A DNA stretch of 64,000 bases from Roseovarius aestuarii (GTDB lineage Bacteria; Pseudomonadota; Alphaproteobacteria; Rhodobacterales; Rhodobacteraceae), in the NCBI GenBank assembly GCA_027214255.1, contig JAPWHL010000002.1:186001-250000 (forward strand), read 5' to 3'. Under the pieces are notes generated by a model. That model did no database searches, was not told the DNA's origin, and saw only the letters and a program-made list of their open reading frames with translations. The position numbers and the translations under genes are program-made. Below are positions 27,962 to 37,239 of the stretch, piece by piece. The stretch's first letter is position 1. Every line of letters begins with the position of its first letter.

Positions 27962-29064
27962 ACTGCAGTACCGCCCATTGATGTGCTCGGTTGGCGGGCA
28001 AACCCATGCAGCCCAACGCGCGCAAACCCTTCAAAGAATTCACCGAACTGATCGGTTGAGGCCTCGGCGGCAACGAGGGCCGCTTGGGCCTCGCCCGACA
28101 GCCTGTCGGTCACTGTGCCGCGCATCGCCTCCCAATCACCAGACCGGTCGCGCCCCATCGCATAAATGCATTCGGACAGTTCACGAAGCGGTCCAGATGC
28201 CGGGCGCGTACGGGCGAACCCGACACGTCCAAACGGCACCTGCTGACCAAAGCCCCCCTCGCCCGCCTGCGACATAAACCAGTTCAGCATAAGGTATTCG
28301 TGATAATCGTCGTGTAGCGGCGCGGCAGGATCATCAGACAGATGGAAGCTGCGTATTTGCTGTGTCAGCCAGATTTCCCAGACTTCTGGCGGAGTAATCC
28401 CGCCGAACCGCAGGGCCAAGCAAATCTCTGCCAGCAAATCGGCGTTGAAATCCAGAAATGCCAGCGTTCCCGCAAATTTCAGACTGCGGCGCATAGCGGC
28501 GTCGAATTTCGGATCGACGCGCCCGTATTCAGACAGGTAGAACGCTATATGCGTCAACTCATAGGCGGCTTTCTTATTGGGCATAGCAAAGGTTTGCGAC
28601 CGCCCCGCGAAATCGCGCAACCGTTGTTCCAAACCAGTCTCATTTGACAGCGGATCAACGCCGCGGCGCAGACACAGGCGGCGCGCCTCGCCACGTTGCA
28701 AGTCGGACAGCTCGGCGTCAGCCAGCCCCTGACGTGCAACCCACTCGCACAAAGCGGCCCCCTTGTCGCCCGGCATTCCCAGATCCTCAAGATCCAGACA
28801 AATTGACAAAAGAAAGCGGTAATACTGTGGGAAAAATTCCAGCCGTTGCTCGATATCGTCATAAAATGCCGCGTAAGCCCCTAACGTGTCTTGCGACGGT
28901 GTGGCTCCGGTGCATTCCAGAATGTTTAGAATCTCGGCGTTTTCCTTCAGCCAGAACACGTCTTCTGGTGTGCGGCGATGCTGGGCAAAGGTGGATAGAA
29001 GGGCCGCCTGACGGGCGGCCTTGCTGTTTTGGCGGAACGGGACGTTGAGCTGGACAATGGTCAT
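27958..29064 (-). CDS. Unrecognised 368-residue protein beside FTSSL-repeat protein
   Basis: I do not recognise a family. The protein appears soluble and helical, with no signal peptide or membrane segment. Visible features are an N-terminal polar region, several Cys (for example NILECTG, SICLDLEDLG, AALCEWVAR, RRLCLRRGVD), conserved-looking acidic and aromatic clusters (YDDIEQRLEFFPQYYRFLL; DDYHEYLMLNWFMSQ) and a Gly/Phe/Arg-rich tail. No ATP-grasp, radical SAM, YcaO or kinase motif is seen. GGAGA lies 9 nt before ATG. It is 62 nt after the repeat gene and overlaps the EamA gene by 4 bp. It could modify or bind the repeat protein; that is speculation from position. Confidence 0.6.
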   Translation of the reverse strand: MTIVQLNVPFRQNSKAARQAALLSTFAQHRRTPEDVFWLKENAEILNILECTGATPSQDTLGAYAAFYDDIEQRLEFFPQYYRFLLSICLDLEDLGMPGDKGAALCEWVARQGLADAELSDLQRGEARRLCLRRGVDPLSNETGLEQRLRDFAGRSQTFAMPNKKAAYELTHIAFYLSEYGRVDPKFDAAMRRSLKFAGTLAFLDFNADLLAEICLALRFGGITPPEVWEIWLTQQIRSFHLSDDPAAPLHDDYHEYLMLNWFMSQAGEGGFGQQVPFGRVGFARTRPASGPLRELSECIYAMGRDRSGDWEAMRGTVTDRLSGEAQAALVAAEASTDQFGEFFEGFARVGLHGFARQPSTSMGGTAV

Positions 29065-29126
29065 GGTCTGAAGTCTCCAAAATGTAGTCCGGGCTGCAGC
29101 GCCCCGTTTCGATGTGGCGTTATGTT

Positions 29127-29714
29127 TTACAGGCTGGATGTAAACATTTCGACAGCATCGCCTTCGTCGGTTGACGCATCCACACTTGGGGCCAATGACG
29201 ATGTAAATGCGCCAACCGCTTCGCCCGAAGCAGCCAATGACGAAGTGAACATGTGAACGCCTTCACCCGCAGTCATCTCGGCACGGGCAGCAGGGCTCAG
29301 CGACGATGTGAACATTTCAACAGCATCACCGGCTGTGGCATCGGCACGGGCAGCAGGGCTCAGGGACGATGTGAACATCTCAACAGCATCACCGGCTGTG
29401 GCATCGGCACGGGCAGCAAGGCTCAGCGACGATGTGAACATCTCAACAGCATCACCGGCTGTGGCATCGGCACGGGCCGCAGGGCTCAGCGACGATGTGA
29501 ACATCTCAACCGCATCACCGGCTGTGGCATCGGCACGGGCAGCAGGGCTCAGCGACGATGTGAACATCTCAACCGCATCACCCATCAATCCGTCGGCCTG
29601 TGCGACAGGACCCAGAGATGAGGTAAAGGCCTCGACAGCTGTGCCATCGTGAAGACTTGCCGTTGCTGTGGTGGTGGCGCGGATTGTCGATTCAACCTTG
29701 CGTTGTGCAGACAT
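29127..29714 (-). CDS. FTSSL tandem-repeat protein, possible multi-core peptide precursor
   Basis: 195-residue acidic protein without signal peptide. After about 23 leader-like residues (MSAQRKVESTIRATT...) it consists of nine FTSSL units. Units 2-6 (residues 45-149) are nearly identical 21-residue repeats: GDAVEMFTSSL followed by SPAARADATA. Unit 1 is a variant (VEAFTSSL), units 7-8 are diverged, and the protein ends exactly on VEMFTSSL. A TTG would add five residues, but GGGGA lies 8 nt before the ATG at 29714. Repeated cores ending precisely at the C-terminus recall multi-core RiPP precursors. A scaffold with repeated short binding motifs is equally possible. I do not recognise a family. 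Confidence 0.75.
   Translation of the reverse strand: MSAQRKVESTIRATTTATASLHDGTAVEAFTSSLGPVAQADGLMGDAVEMFTSSLSPAARADATAGDAVEMFTSSLSPAARADATAGDAVEMFTSSLSLAARADATAGDAVEMFTSSLSPAARADATAGDAVEMFTSSLSPAARAEMTAGEGVHMFTSSLAASGEAVGAFTSSLAPSVDASTDEGDAVEMFTSSL
29268..29582 (-). repeat. Five tandem 63-bp direct repeats within the FTSSL gene
   Basis: Five head-to-tail units of exactly 63 bp (5 x 63 = 315) encode the 21-residue unit. Copies differ by only a few bases (for example Pro to Leu in unit 4; AEM for ADA in unit 6). Near-identity at the DNA level points to recent duplication or gene conversion. Confidence 0.9.
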
Positions 29715-30080
29715 GTTTGTATTCCCCAATTTACATTTGCAGATGCGGCAAGGCTTGCAGTTGCACAGGATTTTGCCAAGCGATTTTTCAACCTATGCGT
29801 GTGCTACGCATTCCTATGAAAATCAGATTCAAGAGCTAACCCCCACACGAACAAACGACTTTTCGCCACTGAGAAATACTTATCCACAGGCGCAAAAATG
29901 TGCATTCAATGCATAGGAAAGCTGCGACCAGTCATTATGCGGGATTCAACCTATGCGTGTTTTTCAAAAACCGTCGGCGAATCTTCCAATCGCCGCCCCA
30001 TGCGATTCGCCCTGCCGTCTTGCCCTTGCCCCTTTGCTGGGCGATAGATGGGCTGACCCTTCCAGCCACGGGACCGCACC
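29715..30080. promoter_or_regulatory. Divergent regulatory region with repeated CCTATGC[GA]T motif
   Basis: This 366-bp AT-richer gap separates the FTSSL gene from xthA. It holds a 16-bp direct repeat, TTCAACCTATGCGTGT, at 29787-29802 and 29945-29960, and an inverted copy of the core (ATGCATAGG) at 29909-29917. Also present are ATGCGT-N5-ACGCAT (29795-29811), TGCATTCAATGCA (29901-29913) and a perfect DnaA-box 9-mer TTATCCACA (29880-29888). No ORF in it is credible. The regulator is unknown. Confidence 0.55.
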
Positions 30081-30863
30081 ATGAAAATTGCTACGTTCAA
30101 CATCAACGGCATCAAGGCCCGCATCGCAGCCCTCCCCGACTGGCTGGATGAAGCGGATGCGGACGTGGTCTTGTTGCAAGAAATCAAGTCCGTCGATGAA
30201 GCCTTCCCGCGCGAAATTTTCGAAGATCGGGGATACCGTGTCGAAACTCACGGGCAGAAAGGGTTCAACGGGGTGGCGATCCTGTCTCGCCTGCCGTTAG
30301 AGGACATCACGCGCGGCCTGCCCGGCGACGACACTGACGAACAAGCGCGCTGGATCGAAGCAACCGTGATGGGCGACGCCGCCCTCGTGCGCGTTTGTGG
30401 CCTGTACCTGCCCAACGGCAATCCGGTGCCCGGACCGAAATACGATTACAAGCTGGCATGGATGGAGCGCATGCAAGCGCGCGCCCAAGAATTGCTGGCT
30501 CTCGAAGAACCCTTCCTGATGGCCGGAGACTATAACATCATCCCTCAGGACGAAGACGCCAAACGCCCGGACGCATGGCGCGAAGACGCCTTGGCGCGCC
30601 CCGAAAGTCGCGCGGCCTGGCGCCGCCTTTTGAACATGGGCTTTACCGAAGCGTTCCGCGCCCGCACTCAAGGGCCCGGTCATTATAGTTTCTGGGATTA
30701 TCAGGCCGGCGCGTGGAATCGCGATGACGGCATTCGCATTGACCATTTCCTGCTGAGCCCCGGCTGCGCGGACCTGTTGGAAGATTGCCAGATCGACAAG
30801 CACGTGCGCGCTCGCGAAAAACCCTCGGACCATGTACCGGTCTGGGTCAGCTTGCGCGCCTGA
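30081..30863 (+). CDS. xthA: Exodeoxyribonuclease III
   Basis: Mg-dependent AP endonuclease / 3'-5' exonuclease of base-excision repair, 260 residues. Family motifs are MKIATFNINGIKAR, LLQEIKS (Glu metal ligand), YLPNG, MAGDYNIIP (Asp/Asn), and the C-terminal RIDHFLLS and SDHVPVW (catalytic Asp-His). Confidence 0.95.
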   Translation: MKIATFNINGIKARIAALPDWLDEADADVVLLQEIKSVDEAFPREIFEDRGYRVETHGQKGFNGVAILSRLPLEDITRGLPGDDTDEQARWIEATVMGDAALVRVCGLYLPNGNPVPGPKYDYKLAWMERMQARAQELLALEEPFLMAGDYNIIPQDEDAKRPDAWREDALARPESRAAWRRLLNMGFTEAFRARTQGPGHYSFWDYQAGAWNRDDGIRIDHFLLSPGCADLLEDCQIDKHVRAREKPSDHVPVWVSLRA

Positions 30864-30874
30864 GGTCATACAAA

Positions 30875-31756
30875 ATGGATAACCTGCGCGGCAGCCTTCT
30901 GATGGTCATTTCGATGACCGGATTTGCCATCGAAGATATGTTTATCAAACTGCTGTCAGACAGGATGCCCGTGGGTCAGATATTGATCATTCTTGGGCTG
31001 GCAGGCGCGATAATCTTTGCGCTGATGGCGCGCGCACAGGGCGAACGGGTGTTTGTCCCCGAAATGTTCAGTCGTGCGGTGATGCTGCGAAATCTGGGCG
31101 AGATGATCGCGGCAATGGGCTATACCATGGCGATTGCATTGACCACACTGTCGTCGGCCTCGGCGATCTTGCAGGCCACACCGCTGGCGGTCACATTGGG
31201 CGCGGCCCTGTTTATGGGCGCTCAGGTTGGCTGGCGTCGCTGGGGCGCGATCTTGATCGGCTTCATGGGCGTTTTGATGATCGTGCGCCCCGGCTTGGAC
31301 GGGTTCCAACCGGCCTCGTTACTGGCGGTCGCGTCTGTCATTGGCCTGGCCATTCGTGATCTGGCGACGCGCACGATTCCCGGCACGATGTCATCCATGC
31401 AGCTGTCATGCTATGGGTTTGCCGCGCTGGCGCCGTCGGGTGCAATCCTGCTGGCATTTAGCGGTGGAGCCATAATACCCACCGCTACCGATTGGGGCTT
31501 GCTGGCTTGCGCCGTGGCCTTTGGCGTTTTGGGGTATTACTTTATCGTTGGCGCGATGCGCATCGGCGATGTCGCCGCCGTCACGCCATTTCGCTATACC
31601 CGTTTGGTCTTTACGCTGCTTCTGGGGGTGACCATTCTGGGAGAGCGCCCGGATGTTTGGACCTTAACAGGCGCAACCGTCATTATCGTTATGGGTCTAT
31701 ACACGTTCATGCGCGAACGGCGTTTGTCGCGTTCAGCCCTCGCTATGAAATCTTAA
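30875..31756 (+). CDS. EamA/DMT-family transporter
   Basis: 293 residues with ten hydrophobic segments, of the EamA type (SAM-like exporters are common in alphaproteobacteria). The ATG at 30875 (MDNLRGSLLMVISMTGFAIEDMF) is 11 bp after xthA, so the two are probably co-transcribed; the long in-frame extension upstream overlaps xthA and is not credible. Substrate unknown. It is unrelated in position to the EamA gene at 27020. Confidence 0.85.
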   Translation: MDNLRGSLLMVISMTGFAIEDMFIKLLSDRMPVGQILIILGLAGAIIFALMARAQGERVFVPEMFSRAVMLRNLGEMIAAMGYTMAIALTTLSSASAILQATPLAVTLGAALFMGAQVGWRRWGAILIGFMGVLMIVRPGLDGFQPASLLAVASVIGLAIRDLATRTIPGTMSSMQLSCYGFAALAPSGAILLAFSGGAIIPTATDWGLLACAVAFGVLGYYFIVGAMRIGDVAAVTPFRYTRLVFTLLLGVTILGERPDVWTLTGATVIIVMGLYTFMRERRLSRSALAMKS

Positions 31757-31820
31757 GGACCGTCACGAATTCCCTTTGCACCGCAGATTTGCTATGCGGG
31801 CGCTCAACACTCTTGTCTGA

Positions 31821-33107
<1,287 letters not shown>

Positions 33108-33149
33108 CTGCGCACCCTGCCAACCGGGCGCGCTTTCTCTCCAGATAGC

Positions 33150-33173
33150 GCGCCTTGAGCTGGCGCATTTTTT
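33150..33173 (+). terminator. Terminator after eno
   Basis: GCGCC (33150-33154), 7-nt loop, GGCGC (33162-33166), then A and six T. An alternative overlapping stem, GGCGCGCT/AGCGCGCC, lies at 33127-33154. Confidence 0.65.
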
Positions 33174-33266
33174 GGGTATTTAAGACCAAGAAAAAGCACA
33201 GGGTTGTTTTTCCTGGCCAAAATACCCTCGCCGAAGGCGATCCGACATTTGCACAAATTCGAGGGC
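33174..33266. repeat. Composite extragenic inverted-repeat element
   Basis: An imperfect long palindrome at 33174-33227 pairs GGGTATTT with AAATACCC, and CCAAGAAAAA with TTTTTCCTGG. It is followed by a TCGCC-GAA-GGCGA hairpin (33228-33240) and by ATTTG-CA-CAAAT, with CGAGGG (33261-33266) pairing to CCCTCG (33225-33230). It fills the gap between the convergent eno and pgi genes and resembles dispersed extragenic elements common in this order. Confidence 0.5.
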
Positions 33267-33273
33267 GTGTGAT

Positions 33274-34881
33274 CTATGTGCAGCTGTGGCCACGCGCGAA
33301 ATCAAGCAGTTGCCGGGTCGATCCGTCCTTGTCTTTGTCCACGTCTCCGGCCAGCAGTTTGACCATATCCCGTGCCAGATCTTTTCCCAGTTCGACACCC
33401 CATTGATCAAAAGAGTTGATGCCGAGAATCACGCCTTCGACAAATACGCGATGTTCATAGAGCGCGATGATCTGCCCCAACCGGCGTGGGCTTAACAAAT
33501 CATAGATCAGTGTCGTCGAAGGCCGCCCGCCTGCAAAGACGCGATGCCGTGCCTGACGTTCGCATTCGTCCCCGGAGAAACCGGCCGTTTTCATCAGGGC
33601 GCGCGCCGTATCCAAAGCGCGCCCCCGCATCAGCGCCTCGGATTGAGCCAGACAATTGGCCAGCAATAATTGGTGATGATGCTTCAGGGACTCTTCATGT
33701 CCGCAGGCTGCGACCAAAAATTCGCATGGGATCACGGCCGTGCCTTGGTGGATCAACTGATAGAACGCATGTTGGCCGTTTGTACCGGGTTGTCCCCAGA
33801 CGACCGGACCGCTAACTCCACTCAGCGTGCGCCCATCCATCGCCACGCCTTTGCCGTTGGATTCCATTTCCAGCTGTTGCAGATAGGAAGGCAGTTGTGA
33901 CAGCCGCTGATCATAGGGCAGGACCGCACGGGTGGCGAACCCGCAGGCCTGATGATGCCACATCCCGACCAGCGCCAGCATAACCGGCATGTTTTGCGCC
34001 AGCGGGGCCGCGCGAAAATGGCTATCCATCGTCTCGGCACCGCGCAAAAACGCATCAAACCTTTCAGAGCCGATTGCGATCATCAATGACAGTCCGATCG
34101 GCCCCCAAATGGAGTAGCGGCCACCGACCCAGTCCTCAAATCCAAAGACGCGGCTGTCGTCGATACCAAATTCTGCGGTTTTGGCACGAGCGGAGGACAG
34201 CGCCGCAAATTGCGCGCCGGGATCCGCCACCTCGGAAGCCATCCACGCATGTGCCGTCGCCGCGTTGGTCATTGTCTCAATCGTGGTGAATGTCTTGGAG
34301 GCGACAAGAATCAACGTCCGCTTCGGGTCCAGCCCGTCCAGTACATCCGTGATGTCAGCCCCGTCCACGTTGGACACGAAATGGCACCGTGGCCCGTCGT
34401 GATAAGGGCTGAGCGCGCGCACGGCCATCTCTGGCCCAAGGTGCGAACCGCCAATACCGATGTTCACCACATCCGTAATGCTGCCCCCTGCCCCTTTGAA
34501 CGCCCCGCTGCGCACCGCACCGGCAAAGCTGCCCATGCGCATCAGCGTTTCACGTACGCCGGGCATTACATCGCCCCCGCCCACGATGACCGGCCCGCCG
34601 TCCAGATTGCGCAGGGCCGTATGCAAGACTGCGCGCCCTTCGGTTTCATTGATTTCAGCGCCTTCAAACATCGCTGCGCGCCGCCCTTCGACATCGCGCT
34701 GACGTGCCAAGGCGATTAACGCGTCACGGGCTGCGATATCCAGATGAGTTTTGGAGTAATCCAGCAGCATCCCGTCAAAGCGTACCGAAAAATCCTGTGC
34801 GCGATCAGGATTTTGCGCAAACAGAGGCAAGATGCCTTTTCCCCGCGCCTGCATCGCCATCGCCTTGATATCGCGCCACAT
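33274..34881 (-). CDS. pgi: Glucose-6-phosphate isomerase
   Basis: Interconverts glucose-6-phosphate and fructose-6-phosphate. Sugar-isomerase motifs are VVNIGIGGSHLGPEMA, VASKTFTTIETMTN, GGRYSIWGPIGLS, and QLIHQGTAVIPCEF. The frame is open to 34947, but the start at 34881 (MWRDIKAMA) lies 1 nt after the pgl stop, giving 535 residues. Last gene of zwf-pgl-pgi. Confidence 0.95.
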   Translation of the reverse strand: MWRDIKAMAMQARGKGILPLFAQNPDRAQDFSVRFDGMLLDYSKTHLDIAARDALIALARQRDVEGRRAAMFEGAEINETEGRAVLHTALRNLDGGPVIVGGGDVMPGVRETLMRMGSFAGAVRSGAFKGAGGSITDVVNIGIGGSHLGPEMAVRALSPYHDGPRCHFVSNVDGADITDVLDGLDPKRTLILVASKTFTTIETMTNAATAHAWMASEVADPGAQFAALSSARAKTAEFGIDDSRVFGFEDWVGGRYSIWGPIGLSLMIAIGSERFDAFLRGAETMDSHFRAAPLAQNMPVMLALVGMWHHQACGFATRAVLPYDQRLSQLPSYLQQLEMESNGKGVAMDGRTLSGVSGPVVWGQPGTNGQHAFYQLIHQGTAVIPCEFLVAACGHEESLKHHHQLLLANCLAQSEALMRGRALDTARALMKTAGFSGDECERQARHRVFAGGRPSTTLIYDLLSPRRLGQIIALYEHRVFVEGVILGINSFDQWGVELGKDLARDMVKLLAGDVDKDKDGSTRQLLDFARGHSCT

Positions 34882-34882
34882 A

Positions 34883-35554
34883 TCAGGGGGCCCAATGCAC
34901 GGTTGCATCCTCGAGAACCGCGCCAATCGGCGCGACAGAGGTATCACATCCCCGCGCGCTGCGCACGGCGTTCAGCTTGGCATCGCCCGTGATAACGATA
35001 TGGGTCGACATCGCATTGCGCAGCACCGGCGCGGTGAGCGAAACGCGCGGTTCCGGCTCATCCTTGACATGGACCGGCACGATGGCCGGGGCCTTGTCAT
35101 ACATCGCGATTTCCAGTGCCGGGTTGTTGGGAAACAGCGAGGCCGTATGCATGTCGGCCCCCATGCCCAGCAATGCCACCGCCACCGGAAGATGTGCGGC
35201 AATCGTTTGTGATAGCTGTGGTGCAGCATCTTCGACGCTGGTATCACGCATATAAAGCGGTATGAAATGTGCGGCAGAAGCACGTTCAACCAACAATCTC
35301 TGGCGCACCAAGCGCGTGTTTGAGCGGATATGTTCCTCGGGGCGCCAACGCTCGTCACTGAGCAGCACATCAACCCGATCCCATTCTATATTGGCTCCGC
35401 ATAGCGCATCAAACACCGCGCCGGGCGTGGTGCCGCCCGGTACAACAAACAACACCCGATCACTTTGGCGCAAAGCCAGTTTCAATTGCCCCGCCAACGT
35501 GTTGGCAAGGCCCATCGCCATCAATTCGGCGTCGGGGTATTCAATCAGCTTCAT
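34883..35554 (-). CDS. pgl: 6-phosphogluconolactonase
   Basis: Hydrolyses 6-phosphogluconolactone in the oxidative pentose-phosphate / Entner-Doudoroff route. 223 residues with VVPGGTTPGAVFDAL, LLSDERW and LLGMGADMHTASLFP. The start overlaps the zwf stop by 4 bp. Confidence 0.94.
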   Translation of the reverse strand: MKLIEYPDAELMAMGLANTLAGQLKLALRQSDRVLFVVPGGTTPGAVFDALCGANIEWDRVDVLLSDERWRPEEHIRSNTRLVRQRLLVERASAAHFIPLYMRDTSVEDAAPQLSQTIAAHLPVAVALLGMGADMHTASLFPNNPALEIAMYDKAPAIVPVHVKDEPEPRVSLTAPVLRNAMSTHIVITGDAKLNAVRSARGCDTSVAPIGAVLEDATVHWAP

Positions 35555-37005
35555 GGCTTTATCTCCCGCCAGCGACGCCCGTCGCGATGCATCAGCATCA
35601 AAGCGTCATCCGGTCCAGAACTTCCTGTGGCATAAAGGATGGGCGCGATATTCTTATCCTCCCATGACTTGATGATCGGATCTGTCCAGCGCCATGCGGC
35701 CTCTACCTCGTCACCGCGCATGAACAGAGTTTGATCACCGCGCACCACGTCCATGATCAATCGTTCATAGGCATCCGGTGAATCGGTTTGATCATCGCCC
35801 AAGGCCTCGGCAAAGGTCATGTCCAGCGGCACATCCACCAGACGCATCCCTCCCGGCCCCGGTTCTTTAATGGTCACGCCCAGCTCGATCCCCTCGTTGG
35901 GCTGCAGGCGGATCGTCAGGATATTGCGATGCGAGCCGGCCTCCATGCCAAAGATCGAATGCGGAGCATGTTTGAACACCACCGCGATTTCGCTAGCGCG
36001 ATCGCGCAGCCGCTTGCCTGTGCGCATGTAAAACGGGGTGCCTGCCCAACGCCAATTGCCGATCTGCGCCTTTATCGCGACGAAGCTTTCGGTCTGGGTG
36101 TCGCGGCTTTCGACCTCGTTTCGGTAGCCTTGCAACTGGGCAGTGCCTTCATACTGGCCGCGCACAACATCACCGGACGGGACCGGGTCCAACGCGCGAA
36201 TGACCTTTAGCTTTTCGTCGCGGACTGCGTCCGGATCAAACTTTGCGGGCGGTTCCATCGCGATCAGGCACAGCAGCTGCATCATATGATTTTGCATCAT
36301 GTCACGCATCGCGCCGGCCTTGTCGTAATAGCCGCCGCGTTTGCCCACCCCGCCGCTTTCAGCCACGGTGATCTGGATGTGATCAATGTATTGGCTGTTC
36401 CAAAGTGGTTCAAACAGCATGTTGCCGAACCTGATCGCCATCAGGTTTTGTACGGTTTCCTTGCCCAGATAGTGATCAATACGGTAGATTTGCCCTTCGT
36501 CAAAATGACGTGCAAGAATGGCGTTCAGTGCCTTGGCTGTTTCAAGATCGCGGCCAAACGGCTTTTCCACCACGATACGCGTGTCCGCGTCTGCCATGTC
36601 ATACTCATGCAGCCGTGTGGCCAAATCGCCAAACAAGCCGGGACCGACGGAAAAGTAAAAGGCCCGCACCCGCCCCGGCATCATCAACCCGGCCAGTTCA
36701 GACCAACCGGCATCGCCGCGCGCATCCAAAGTCACATAGGAGATCTGGTTCAGGAAACTATCCAGATTCTTGGCCGCGCATTCGGCATTATCGTCAAACT
36801 CCAGCACAGAGTCGCGGACAAAGTCGCGATAGGCCTCTGTGTCCATCTCACCGCGTGCCGCGCCGATGACACGCGCGCCATTGCCCATTTGCCCTGCGCA
36901 AAACCGTCGAAACAGCGCTGGCAAAATTTTACGTCGGGCAAGATCGCCCGTACCACCAAAGATAATCAGGTCGAACGGGTCGACAGGGATAACGCGCGAA
37001 ACCAT
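35551..37005 (-). CDS. zwf: Glucose-6-phosphate 1-dehydrogenase
   Basis: NADP-linked first step of the oxidative route, 484 residues. The coenzyme site is IIFGGTGDLARRKILPALF, and the substrate/active site is YRIDHYLGKE. An upstream extension to 37083 exists, but GGAGA lies 5 nt before the ATG at 37005. It heads the zwf-pgl-pgi operon; edd and eda are not in this window. Confidence 0.96.
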   Translation of the reverse strand: MVSRVIPVDPFDLIIFGGTGDLARRKILPALFRRFCAGQMGNGARVIGAARGEMDTEAYRDFVRDSVLEFDDNAECAAKNLDSFLNQISYVTLDARGDAGWSELAGLMMPGRVRAFYFSVGPGLFGDLATRLHEYDMADADTRIVVEKPFGRDLETAKALNAILARHFDEGQIYRIDHYLGKETVQNLMAIRFGNMLFEPLWNSQYIDHIQITVAESGGVGKRGGYYDKAGAMRDMMQNHMMQLLCLIAMEPPAKFDPDAVRDEKLKVIRALDPVPSGDVVRGQYEGTAQLQGYRNEVESRDTQTESFVAIKAQIGNWRWAGTPFYMRTGKRLRDRASEIAVVFKHAPHSIFGMEAGSHRNILTIRLQPNEGIELGVTIKEPGPGGMRLVDVPLDMTFAEALGDDQTDSPDAYERLIMDVVRGDQTLFMRGDEVEAAWRWTDPIIKSWEDKNIAPILYATGSSGPDDALMLMHRDGRRWREIKP

Positions 37006-37239
37006 GGGATTCTCCTGCGGCGACAACTGGCCCTGACCTGAGCCGTGTTTTTTACCCAGTCTAGCAGGGCTGCGCGCGTTCACAACTCTGTCAGAACCGC
37101 ATCGGCGGGTTTTATTGCACTGTCGAACACTTTAGGCAGAATTCAGCAGTCAAGCTCACAGCGTTTCAAGACGAAACCAGTTCACCATTTCGCGTCAAAA
37201 ACGCGTAACATTCAGACGACAGCCAAGGAAGGCACAAAG

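Noticed and set aside
29117..29143. Palindrome-like ATGTTTTAC...GTAAACAT at the end of the FTSSL gene
   Set aside because: It is explained by the coding of MFTSSL plus the stop codon and does not share the N5 spacing of the operators at 47134.
29268..29582. Possible CRISPR array
   Set aside because: Units are 63 bp, back-to-back with no spacers, in frame inside a coding gene, and no cas genes are present.
29253..29652. Plus-strand repetitive frames across the FTSSL gene
   Set aside because: They are the antisense translation of the 63-bp repeats, with no ribosome site and no independent support.
29746..29785. Sigma54-like TTGGC...TGC on the minus strand before the FTSSL gene
   Set aside because: GG to GC spacing is 11, not the required 10, so a sigma54 promoter is not supported.
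37045..37239. N-terminal extension of the radical SAM frame
   Set aside because: Composition is not protein-like, and a good ribosome site (AAGGAAGG) directly precedes the ATG at 37240.
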